From Trachelipus rathkii (lineage: Eukaryota; Arthropoda; Malacostraca; Isopoda; Trachelipodidae), in the NCBI GenBank assembly GCA_015478945.1, contig JABUQX010053255.1, positions 12,501-22,500 on the forward strand: a stretch of DNA of 10,000 nucleotides, in the 5' to 3' direction. Positions 1 to 8,640 of this stretch are shown here, piece after piece; within the stretch, counting starts at the first letter, position 1; each line of letters starts with the position of its first letter. The notes beneath the pieces are model-generated. The model saw nothing but the letters and a program-made list of their open reading frames with translations. It was not told the origin of the DNA and did not search any database. Position numbers and translations under genes: made by a program.

Positions 1-334
1 ATCCTTTTAAAAAAAATTTTAGTTTTTAAATAACGTAATAAAAAAAATTGATATAAGTGCTTTTCGGAATTTATAATTATGAATGTTGCATAAAAGTTTT
101 TTTTTTTTTTATAACAGTTAATATTGGTTGCTTCATTATAAATAATTAGCATTTAATTTATTGTTAATTATTTGGGAGTTCTCCTCCAAGAAAAAGGCAA
201 TTCTTTTAGGAGTTTAAAAAAAAGGTTTTCAAATGAATTCTAGATATTTAAAAAAAAATATTATTTTTTTGAGGTTCCGCAATTTTTTTTTCTTCAAAAA
301 AAAAAAAAATAATAATATAAATAAAAAAAAAAAA
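1..334. other. AT-rich non-genic sequence upstream of the satellite
   Basis: No gene, RNA or clear repeat unit is visible here. The stretch is dominated by A and T homopolymer runs, including a T run of about 12 near 100 and A runs near 297-309 and 323-336. A match to the satellite core (GATATTTA at 243) lies 98 bases before the first clear satellite unit, so the left part may contain an older, decayed copy of the same repeat. This link is weak because short A/T motifs recur by chance in such sequence. Confidence 0.5.
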
Positions 335-1360
335 AACTTTGATATTTAATATTGTAAACTAGTTCATTCCTAAACTTCCTCAAAGTATTTGTTTCATTTT
401 TTTTTAAATTAACTTAACATGAGGCTTGAGTTTGAAAAAAATATTTTTTTTTAGTTTTCTCATTTTTAAAATTTTTGATATTTAAAATTTTAATCTAGTT
501 AACTCTTGAGCTTCATCAAAATATTTATTTCAATCTTAATAGTTATAATTTAATTTAACATGAAGCATGACTTTTGGGAAAAAATATATTTTTTTTTATT
601 TTCTCATTTTTAAAATTATTTTTTTTATTTAAAATTTTAATCTAGTTAATTCTTGAATTCCTTCAAAGTATTGATTTCCTTTTTTTTTTAAAATGAAGCT
701 GGATTTTTGAAAAAAAAAAATATTTTTTTTTTAGTTTTCTCATTTCTAAAATCTTGGATATTTAAAAATTTTAATATAGTTAATTCCTAAGCTTCCTCCT
801 AGTATATTGATTGCATTTTTTTTAGAGTTATAAAATTTATTTAAATTTTGAAATTTTTTTGAAAAAAATATTTTTTTTAGTTGCTTCATTTTTAAAACTT
901 TGATATTTAAAATTGTAATATCGTCAATTCTTAAACTCCCCCAAATTATTACTTTCATTTTATTAATAGTTATAAAATTTATTTAAACTTTGATTTTTGA
1001 AAAAAAAAATTTTTAGTTGCCTCATTTTTTAAACTTTGATATTTAAAATATTAATATAGATAATTCCTAAGCTTCCTCCTGGTATTGATTGCATTTTATT
1101 AAGAGTTATAAAATTTATTTAAATTTTGATTTTTTTGGAAAAAAAAATAATTTTTTTAGTTGCCTCATTTTTTTAACACTTCGATATTTAAAATTTTTTT
1201 ATAGCTAATTCCTAAGCTTCCTCCAAGGATTGATTTCATTTTATTAAGAGCTATGAAATGTATTTTAATTTTTGTTTTTTTATAAAAATATTTATTTTGG
1301 TTTCCTCAATTTTAAAAAAAAAATTTTTATGTAAAAATTCTAATTTAGTTATATCTAGAG
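335..1360. repeat. AT-rich satellite, about eight diverged units of about 141 bp
   Basis: The core GATATTTAAAAT or a close variant recurs at about 341, 477, 624, 757, 902, 1038, 1183 and 1328, giving spacings of 136, 147, 133, 145, 136, 145 and 145 bases. Each unit also carries, in the same order, a TAGTTAATTCCTAAGCTTCC-like block (best at about 777-795, 1057-1075 and 1202-1220), a TTGATTTCATTTTATTAA-like block, an ATAAAATTTATTTAAA-like block, an A-run/T-run palindrome (GAAAAAAATATTTTTTTTAG type) and a TTGCCTCATTTTTAAAAC-like block. Units 757-1328 resemble each other more than the first three. Most length variation lies in the homopolymers. This is typical of non-coding satellite or minisatellite DNA. 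An open frame of 70 codons on the minus strand at 746-958 only crosses two units and is not a gene. Confidence 0.85.
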
Positions 1361-1411
1361 TGTCTTAGGATTTTAAAGGCTCTGTTCCTTCAATAATACT
1401 AATAATAGTTG

Positions 1412-1419
1412 TATATATT
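1412..1419 (+). promoter_or_regulatory. TATA-like box within the putative LTR
   Basis: TATATATT lies 62 bases before AATAAA and 135 bases before the primer-binding site. In a compact LTR this would place the transcription start (the U3/R border) near 1440-1445. Such strings are very common in this AT-rich window, so only the order of elements supports the call. Confidence 0.25.
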
Positions 1420-1480
1420 TTTTTTATTCAGGTGTGTATTTGGATTATAAAATCTATGAACTTTATGTCAGATGCTATTG

Positions 1481-1486
1481 AATAAA
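1481..1486 (+). promoter_or_regulatory. Polyadenylation signal AATAAA (putative R region)
   Basis: A canonical AATAAA is followed, within about 15-40 bases, by a sequence containing TTGTG (1491-1495) and a pyrimidine-rich stretch (TTATCCCTTCATCCTTTCAC). That arrangement suits a polyadenylation site at the R/U5 border of an LTR. The hexamer alone is weak evidence in AT-rich DNA. Confidence 0.3.
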
Positions 1487-1553
1487 ATAGTTGTGCAACC
1501 AGGCTTATCCCTTCATCCTTTCACTCAGTTGGAAAAAGAGAAATTTTTAAAAG

Positions 1554-1570
1554 TGGCGACCTTGCCAGGA
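1554..1570 (+). other. tRNA-Arg-type primer-binding site of an LTR retrotransposon
   Basis: The 17 bases TGGCGACCTTGCCAGGA are the exact complement of a tRNA 3' end reading TCCTGGCAAGGTCGCCA. This parses as the T-arm 3' strand TCCTGG, a seven-base acceptor strand CAAGGTC, a discriminator G and CCA. The T-arm strand and the ending CGCCA match the animal tRNA-Arg(ACG) family as I recall it; the acceptor bases vary by species and I cannot check them here. Similar TGGCGACC-type primer sites are known in several Gypsy-group elements. The match ends exactly where the tRNA T-loop complement would begin, as expected for a real primer site. It follows an AATAAA by about 70 bases and precedes an open frame, which strengthens the call. 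Confidence 0.5.
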
Positions 1571-2046
1571 TGAAACAACCTTCCCCAAAACAAACACAAC
1601 AGACAACAACCCCACACCAACCATTACCTACCATCCCAACCACTATATACCTCCCACGTCACACGCAAACCTCAACACAACCCTCACACCAACCACGAAT
1701 AATGCAACCTACTTCCCCAACAACACCATTACATATTCCTACACTTCACAGAGGAAATATACAGCAAAGACAATTGTTCCCAAATGAAGATTCTACTTCA
1801 AAAGAACCAACTCCTCACGCACACCTCAGACCACCGACACCAAACTTCCAATTCTCACCTCCACCACCAATATTACACTGTCAACAGCTAGTGTATATAT
1901 ATATCTCTGTAAAGTCTTTGTGGCCGGACGTATATATATATATATTATATATAGTCATATATATATATAATGATATAATAGATACCTTACAGTATTATAT
2001 ATATATATATATACATATAATATATATATACTATATATATATATGA
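1570..2046 (+). pseudogene. Pro/Thr/Gln-rich open frame after the primer site, possible gag leader remnant
   Basis: I recognise no domain in this frame. It opens in phase back to 1486, and its first ATG overlaps the last base of the primer-binding site. Residues 1-108 are low-complexity and polar, rich in Pro, Thr, Gln and His, with a PPPP run near 97-100 and one Cys at 104. There is no zinc knuckle, protease or other retroviral motif. From residue 109 the frame is only translated TA microsatellite (Tyr-Ile repeats) up to the stop, so the natural 3' part is missing. The stretch 1572-1745 is very rich in C and A and poor in G and T, which by itself removes stop codons, so the open frame may be accidental. 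If the upstream LTR and primer site are real, this is where an untranslated leader or the disordered N-terminus of Gag would lie. Confidence 0.22.
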
Positions 2047-2051
2047 AATAG

Positions 2052-2082
<31 letters not shown>

Positions 2083-2117
2083 GCAAACAAGGTGATATCT
2101 ACAATTATCATATATAT

Positions 2118-2185
<68 letters not shown>
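1893..2185. repeat. (TA)n microsatellite block 1
   Basis: Interrupted TA dinucleotide repeat, with its longest pure tract at about 2119-2182. Short non-repeat islands at 1905-1929 (CTCTGTAAAGTCTTTG then TGGCCGGACG) and 2083-2109 break it up. It truncates the open frame that starts at 1570. The Tyr-Ile open frames on both strands here are translations of the repeat. Confidence 0.95.
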
Positions 2186-2186
<1 letters not shown>

Positions 2187-2303
2187 ACAACTTTTAAAGA
2201 GTTTTTTCTCCCACTCAAACTCTATGATTATAAATAGCAAAAACTTCTTTTAAAACCATTAAAACAAAAAAGGGAAATAAAATGAGTTTAACATTTAAGA
2301 ACG
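2186..2303. other. AT-rich spacer between microsatellites
   Basis: Non-repetitive, moderately AT-rich sequence with no gene. On the minus strand it lies directly 3' of the hammerhead-like motif, so it may be part of the same decayed mobile element. Confidence 0.4.
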
Positions 2304-2348
2304 AGTTTACGTTTCGAGACCTATTTCCATGGACTCCTCGTCAGAACT
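2304..2348 (-). ncRNA. Minimal type I hammerhead ribozyme-like motif
   Basis: Read on the minus strand, the sequence has the complete conserved hammerhead core. CTGACGA (2344-2338) fits the CUGANGA box, and GAAA (2315-2312) is the second core box. Stem I is four base pairs, AGTT (2348-2345) with AACT (2307-2304). Stem II is GAGTCC (2336-2331) with GGTCTC (2321-2316), five pairs plus one T-T mismatch, a nine-base loop, and one extra G (2337) at its base. Stem III is two pairs, A-U and C-G with no loop, from GAAACGTA. The cleavage triplet is GTA, which fits the NUH rule, so cleavage would fall between 2308 and 2307. A type I form with a very short stem III is what is described for Penelope-like elements and retrozymes of animals. 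The bulge and mismatch in stem II may mean reduced or lost activity. No reverse transcriptase is present nearby, so this is probably a relic or a short non-autonomous element. Confidence 0.5.
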
Positions 2349-2375
2349 AAAAAAAAAAATTCTATTCAAAAAACA

Positions 2376-2398
2376 ACACACACACACACACACACACA
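2376..2398. repeat. (AC)n microsatellite
   Basis: About eleven AC units lie directly before a (TA)n block, forming a compound AC/TA microsatellite. On the minus strand this TG repeat sits about 25 bases upstream of the hammerhead-like motif, separated by an AT-rich stretch with a T run. Confidence 0.95.
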
Positions 2399-2401
2399 AA
2401 C

Positions 2402-2811
<410 letters not shown>

Positions 2812-3457
2812 ACACTACTAAATAATATACCCATACAATCACTATAATAAGTAGTCGTATAACTACTATATATATATATTATATATATATAGTATATCTA
2901 TATACCTACTATAACAATTCAATCATAATTTATTATCAACAACATATATCTTATAAGACACACCCATACCTATATAATACATATGTATATATATATGATA
3001 CGACAACTAATAATCTCTATCCATATAATGACCTATTAATCACTAATCACACTATAAATACTATCTATCAAAAAAATATAATAAACACCAACTATGAATA
3101 ACATCAATATAATATATTATAATATATATAATATACTATTATAATATATGTATATATATATATATAGACCCTATAATATATATATATAACTATATATATA
3201 TATTATAATATATAATATAATATATATTATTACTATATATATAGATACACTAGTAGTTATCAACAATACCTAAACGCTTATAACAACAAACGAAACTAAC
3301 TACAACACTTAATATACTAAATACAAAATACGCAATTTATTTATACTAAATAATCAGCGGTACTTCTACCAATATATAAATATAATACTAAATATATATA
3401 TAATCAACATATATATACATACATCATAATAAATACCATATATATATATATATTATA

Positions 3458-3491
<34 letters not shown>

Positions 3492-3534
3492 ATAAAACTT
3501 TATTATAATATATATATATATATATATACTATAG
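2812..3534. other. G-poor low-complexity stretch with short (TA)n blocks
   Basis: No gene is visible. The + strand is rich in A, T and C and poor in G (about 4% by eye in 2812-3110). TA tracts interrupt it at about 2867-2895, 3110-3245 and 3440-3530. Stop codons are frequent in all frames. Confidence 0.6.
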
Positions 3535-3900
3535 TACCTTAAAAAGATAACACTCAGATGAAATTTTAAACACATTAATTTAGCTAATTTCTTACGAGTA
3601 AAAGAGCTCTATTTTAAAGAGCGAAGAACTTTATCATATAAAATATGCCAAATAATACAAAAACACAAATTAAGTTAAAAAGTAAAAATTCGATGACAAA
3701 ACCGTAGTAAAGAAATTCATCAGCGATATAAAGGTATGGAAGGAAGCTATTTTTAAATTCCACTAAAATGGTACTCAACAAGCATCACGAAGTAAAAGTA
3801 AACAAGGAAGATGTGTGTAGTTTGTGTGTGTGATTGTGATTGTGGTAACGGTGTAGGTGTGTAATTTAAAGGAGTAATAAAGACAATTAGCTTATAATTT
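3535..3900. other. Island of more balanced composition within the G-poor complex
   Basis: G returns to ordinary levels here, and the sequence resembles the AT-rich unique DNA at the window ends. It contains a GAGCTC palindrome at about 3605-3610 and a TG-rich tract (3811-3862). No open frame of useful length and no recognisable RNA gene is present. The island interrupts the one-sided G depletion on either side. Confidence 0.5.
3811..3862. repeat. Imperfect (TG)n tract
   Basis: Degenerate TG repeat (TGTGTGTAG, TTTGTGTGTGTGATTGTGATTG, GGTGTAGGTGTG elements in order). It is the only T/G-rich patch in an otherwise A/C-rich region. Confidence 0.7.
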
Positions 3901-5629
3901 GTTCGCTAATATTCGACAAAACTTATCACCCCAAAAACCCAAACGGCATCTCTAATTAAAACAAATTTTCATTATAAATACTACATACCTTATCACAAAC
4001 ACAAGTTTTACCACTACGAACAAGTATAATCTAAATTAACACATATAAATAAATATATAATAACTTACTAGTAATATACATGATAATATAGCCCTATAGT
4101 TATTATAATATATAAAATAAATGAGATATATATAAGGTACTATATAATATATAAAATACTAATACTACCAAACCTGACAATAATATACTAACATTATATA
4201 TATATATATATATATATATCATAACATTACTGAAAACTCCCAAACTAACATCATACTTACTAATACGCTATACAACAACCACACTTACAACTACATACCT
4301 AAACACCCTACGATACTAATCTCACGCAATACAAATACCACAACCACAACTAACATAATAATACTAAATCACATAACCACTAACACACTAAACTATATAT
4401 ACCACATCTCATAATAAATATCACCTAAACCACATATCAAACACACAAAAAACCACACATATAATATAATAATTAACCAAATCACTCATATAATAATCAA
4501 TAACTAAAATATCAAATCAAAATCAATATCACTATAATTATACATACTACAAATGATAAAAATAATCATCCATACGATAATATAAACATAATATCAATAC
4601 TAAAAAAAAATAATGTAGCTGAACAGCTATCAAACAAACTAAAACATGAAAGATAAACAGCTAAAACTCACCTAACCAACAGAATTATCATTCAAAAATA
4701 AGAGCAAATTGTGAAGGTAACTAAAGATACAAATAAAACATCATAATAATACAAACAATCGCATACATATATAACCATCAATACAATATATATCCCTAAC
4801 CACTATAAACCACATAACAAATAAACACCATACTCAAAACTATACCAAATATAAACAACAATACACCATAGCCTATAACATAAATCAAACACCATAGATA
4901 ACAAATAACACAAACCTAACGTAATCAACCAACCAAACACTGATAATCACAACACCAGCATAACACCGAACTCAAATACATCACAAAATACAATTCAAGA
5001 AACCATATAAACATATCATAATCACACTAATACAACACAAATAATCTAATAAATAACAAATCATAAACTAAATCATAAAAATATAAAAAAACATATAAAC
5101 CCATAAAAACACTATACGACCTCGATAACCTATATAAACACACAAACACACCTACACACACACAACCTAATTAAATAAACTAAAAATATACATCATAACT
5201 AAACACTACTACAATAACTATATAACTCAAAGATACAAACAGACCATATACTAATCTATAAAATACTATACTTACCATATAATTAATCAAATATAATCTA
5301 TATAAATTCAACCAACCTAAAAGATACATAATATAAAACACATTCTATACAATATTATAACTATACCCCCGCCAAAACACAAATACAATAATACATAATA
5401 AACATAAATTAACAAAAATAAATAAACCTAACCAACCATCAAAACCAACACAACAAAATATAATAACAAACCAACACCAACCTATATACCAAACAACATA
5501 CCACTCATTATAACACATATTACACGAATACCATCTTAATCAACACACAAAAACCCTTTATATAATAAATATGTAACTTAACTAACTCAATTAATATATA
5601 ATAAAAACAAAACAATACCATTATTATAT
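3901..5629. other. Long G-depleted, A/C/T-only-like stretch without genes
   Basis: Over about 1.7 kb the + strand is nearly free of G. By my count 4741-5580 has 16 G in 840 bases, while C is roughly 20-25%, and GG occurs only about twice in 3961-5629 (near 4135 and 4716). The remaining G are mostly in GA and GC. The sequence is not a simple tandem repeat, although ACAC, CATA and ACTA words are common. A short patch at about 4611-4735 and a (TA)n run at about 4196-4219 interrupt it. There is no open frame above about 60 codons, and no gene or RNA is recognisable. Confidence 0.65.
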
Positions 5630-5755
5630 ATATACTAGTATATATAATAATATTATAATAATCATAATCACAGTATCACCCCCACATAACAAACAATAAA
5701 ATCAAATATATACATATAACAAAAAACATTACTATACTATACTATATATATATAT

Positions 5756-5795
<40 letters not shown>

Positions 5796-5904
5796 AATAT
5801 ATATATATATTATCTATATATATATATATATATAATATACAATATATTAACAGTATAAAATATATATCTACCATAATATATATAATATATAATATATTAT
5901 TATA

Positions 5905-5935
<31 letters not shown>

Positions 5936-5969
5936 CTATATTATATATATATTATTCTATACTATATAT

Positions 5970-6012
<43 letters not shown>

Positions 6013-6042
6013 TATATATATAACTATATATATATATAATTA
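5630..6042. repeat. (TA)n microsatellite block 3
   Basis: TA repeats with many short interruptions, densest at 5740-5790, 5810-5835, 5905-5930 and 5963-6007. They separate the G-depleted stretch from the (ATT)n block. No gene is present. Confidence 0.9.
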
Positions 6043-6196
6043 TACACCAACCACTAATAAACAACATATTAACAAATACTTTTTATCCTTGATATTTTTA
6101 TTAGTTCTATTATTATTTATTCATTATATATGTATTCATCTATTATCACTACTTCACATCATATTATTATCACATTATTTACTATCAATGTACTAA
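6043..6196. other. Transition from G-poor DNA to the (ATT)n block
   Basis: A/T/C sequence grading from CAACCACTAATAAACAAC-like words into TTATTA-rich words. No gene or element is visible. Confidence 0.4.
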
Positions 6197-6305
6197 TATT
6201 ATTTTATTATTAATTATTATTATTATTATTATATAAGTTATTAATTATTATTATTCATTATAATTATTATTATTAATTTTAGTTATTAATTATTTATGGT
6301 TATTA

Positions 6306-6339
<34 letters not shown>

Positions 6340-6502
6340 GATTATTATAATTATTATTATATTATTATTATTATTATTACATTATCATTATTATATTATT
6401 ATTATTATTATTATTATTGATTAATATCATTATTATTATTATTATTAATTATTATGTATTATTATTATCGATTATTATTATTATGAAATTATATATTATT
6501 AT

Positions 6503-6537
<35 letters not shown>

Positions 6538-6637
6538 TATTATTATCATTATTATTATTATTGATTATATATATTATTATTATTATTATTATGATTATTA
6601 TTATACTATTATTATTATTATAATTATTATTAGTTAT
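6197..6637 (+). repeat. (ATT)n trinucleotide microsatellite
   Basis: About 440 bases of imperfect ATT repeat, with pure runs at about 6307-6339, 6395-6418 and 6504-6537. The open frames on both strands here (Ile/Tyr/Leu-rich on plus, Ile/Asn-rich on minus) are repeat translations. The repeat faces the (AAT)n block at 7145-7522, which is its reverse complement. Confidence 0.95.
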
Positions 6638-6672
6638 TATAATAATAATAATAATAATAATAATATGGAATA
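6600..6672. repeat. ATT/AAT foldback hairpin
   Basis: The strand switches directly from an ATTATT series (to about 6636) to an AATAAT series (6639-6664), so the two sides pair almost perfectly around a short centre at about 6630-6640. At RNA or single-strand level this gives a stem of about 25-30 mostly A-T pairs. Confidence 0.75.
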
Positions 6673-7144
6673 ATAATAATAAGTCTCCAAAATAATACCA
6701 TAAAACACTCAATAAAAACACTAAGCAATAATAATCAAAATTAAATATCAGATAAGATTAAACTAATAAAAACCTACAAAAATAACCCTATACAAAAAAA
6801 ATTCCACTGACAAATAATAACATACAACATCACCATAAATAACAAAACCCACAACCACTACATACAAACAAAGCAAACACAAACATAATCAACTAAATCA
6901 AAACACAAAGAATATACAATAAAATACCACACAATCACTATACACTAAATACCATCCAATAATAAAAATACATCAATGAAATCCACTACACATAAATATA
7001 AATAAATCCTAACCTTAAATCATACCAACTAACATCAAACATACAATAAAACAAACACTATTGATATTACAAAATCTCAGTACACCCACCACATAATCAA
7101 ATAATAAAAATAATATAATAATTAAATAAATATACCACAAAAAA
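6673..7144. other. Second G-depleted stretch, between the ATT and AAT arms
   Basis: About 470 non-repetitive bases with the same A/C/T-rich, G-poor + strand as 3901-5629. No open frame, RNA or recognisable element is visible. It forms the loop of a large inverted arrangement whose arms are (ATT)n and (AAT)n. Confidence 0.6.
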
Positions 7145-7311
7145 TGATAATAATGAATAATAATAATATATAATAATAATAATAATTAATAATAATAATA
7201 AAAAAAATAATACTAAGAATAATTGGAAAAAAATCGTAGATTAATAATAATAATAATATATAATTAATAATAATATAAAAGTAATAATATTAATAATGAA
7301 TAATAATTAAG

Positions 7312-7344
<33 letters not shown>

Positions 7345-7429
7345 TAATAATAATCAATAATAAATAATAATAATAATAAAATAATATAATAATACTAATA
7401 TAATAATAAATAATAGATATTCTTATTAT

Positions 7430-7522
<93 letters not shown>
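7145..7522 (-). repeat. (AAT)n trinucleotide microsatellite
   Basis: AAT repeat, imperfect to about 7430 and then an uninterrupted run of about 30 units to 7522. It is the reverse complement of the block at 6197-6637. The long pure tract at the outer end suggests recent expansion. Confidence 0.95.
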
Positions 7523-7763
7523 GTTTTCTGATTAGAGAAAAGGCAAAATTTTTTGCAATGATTTCCAAATTATTTAAAATCCTTGAAAAAGATAACGTTA
7601 AAAATGCTCAAAAGAAATCCCGGTCTTTTTTTTTTTTTTAATCCTTTTAGAAATAATCCTTTTTATGAATCGTCTTTTCAACTGATTAAAATGTTTTTTC
7701 GAATTTCTGTTTGCAAAGAGAATTTAAGATTAATTTAAATGTAGTGGTTGTAGATTATTGGAT
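7523..7763. other. AT-rich unique-looking sequence between microsatellites
   Basis: No gene is seen. A 27-codon open frame starting at 7558 ends in a T14 run and has no recognisable features. Composition is balanced between G and C, unlike the G-depleted stretches to the left, so the one-sided bias ends at or before the (AAT)n block. Confidence 0.5.
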
Positions 7764-7789
7764 TATATATATATATATATATATATATC

Positions 7790-7823
<34 letters not shown>

Positions 7824-8260
7824 TATATATAATATATAATATATATATAATATAGTATATTATATAGTATATATATATGTATATTATAATATATATATCT
7901 ATATAATAAAGTATATAATATATGTTCAAATAGCAACGTATAACTATATATATAATATATAAATATATATATATATAATATATATATATATATTATATAT
8001 ATATATATATTATATATATATGATATATAATACCTATATATATATATATATAATATATATATATATAATTATAACTAATAAATAAATTATAATTATAATA
8101 TATAATATATTAATATATTATAATATATAAATATAATATATATATATCTATATATATATATAGTATATATTATAATATAAATATATATATTATATATACT
8201 ATATATATAATATGCATATCTATATATAAATATAATATATATATGTTATATATATATATA

Positions 8261-8301
<41 letters not shown>

Positions 8302-8402
8302 ATTTAATATATAATATATATTTATATATTATATTATATATATATATATAATATAATATATATTATATATATATAATATAAATATATATTTAATATATAT
8401 AT
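7764..8402. repeat. (TA)n microsatellite block 4
   Basis: About 640 bases of TA repeat with frequent TT, AA, C or G interruptions, and short islands at about 7918-7945 and 8062-8095. It passes directly into a TG-rich tract on the right, mirroring the AC-to-TA junction at 2398. Confidence 0.95.
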
Positions 8403-8472
8403 GTTTGTGTTGTGTGGTGTGTGTGTTTGGTCTTGTCTGTGCAGTGTAATAGGTGTCTGTGTGTGTGGTGTA
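8403..8472. repeat. Imperfect (TG)n tract
   Basis: Degenerate TG repeat (TTTGTGTTGTGTGGTGTGTG and similar words) interrupted by TTTGGTCTTGTCTGTGCAG. With the adjacent TA block it forms a TA/TG compound microsatellite. Confidence 0.85.
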
Positions 8473-8640
8473 TTATAAAAGCAGAAACCCTTCGGTAAAT
8501 ATAAACATGAAGAGGATCTTAAAGAAATACAAAGAAGAAATACTTCCAGTTCACTTCACTTTAGAAATGTCGTGAAATCCCAGAAGTCATAAATTCCTTT
8601 CGTATATAGTATTAAATTTACAAATATATTGAGAGGTGCT
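8473..8640. other. AT-rich unique-looking spacer
   Basis: Balanced AT-rich sequence with no open frame or RNA recognised. It separates the TG tract from the next TA block. Confidence 0.4.

Larger units (their letters stand above)
1361..1553 (+). mobile_element. Putative compact 5' LTR (R/U5 end) of an LTR retrotransposon
   Basis: The satellite homology ends at about 1360 and a different, less A/T-pure sequence begins with TGTCTTAGG, consistent with the TG that starts most LTRs. Over the next 190 bases the elements expected of a small LTR appear in the right order: a TATA-like box (1412-1419), a polyadenylation signal AATAAA (1481-1486) and then a tRNA-type primer-binding site starting at 1554. 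The weak points are that the segment does not end in the usual CA (it ends TTTTTAAAAG), that no second LTR is visible in the window, and that the left border is inferred from where the satellite stops. It could also be an unrelated spacer that happens to precede a good primer-site match. Confidence 0.33.

Noticed and set aside
746..958. 70-codon open frame on the minus strand
   Set aside because: It spans two units of the AT-rich satellite, is Lys/Asn/Ile-rich as expected from composition, and is not kept open in the other units.
335..1360. CRISPR-like array of repeats and spacers
   Set aside because: Units are similar over their whole length with drifting homopolymers, there are no unique spacers between identical short repeats, and the sequence is eukaryotic in character.
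1417..1431. Polypyrimidine tract ending in CAG, like a 3' splice site before an exon
   Set aside because: No coding frame follows well: the frame of the later open reading frame has a TAA at 1483-1485, and T runs before CAG are frequent in this DNA. The LTR reading explains more elements.
1987..2240. Two overlapping minus-strand open frames over the first TA block
   Set aside because: They are almost entirely Tyr-Ile repeats, the direct translation of (TA)n. The non-repeat start of the longer one has no recognisable motif.
6417..6721. Open frames on both strands over the ATT block
   Set aside because: Homopolymeric Ile/Tyr/Leu or Ile/Asn runs result from the trinucleotide repeat.
7558..7641. 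Short frame starting ATG ATT TCC
   Set aside because: Only 27 codons, ending in translated T14. No ribosome-context or homology support.
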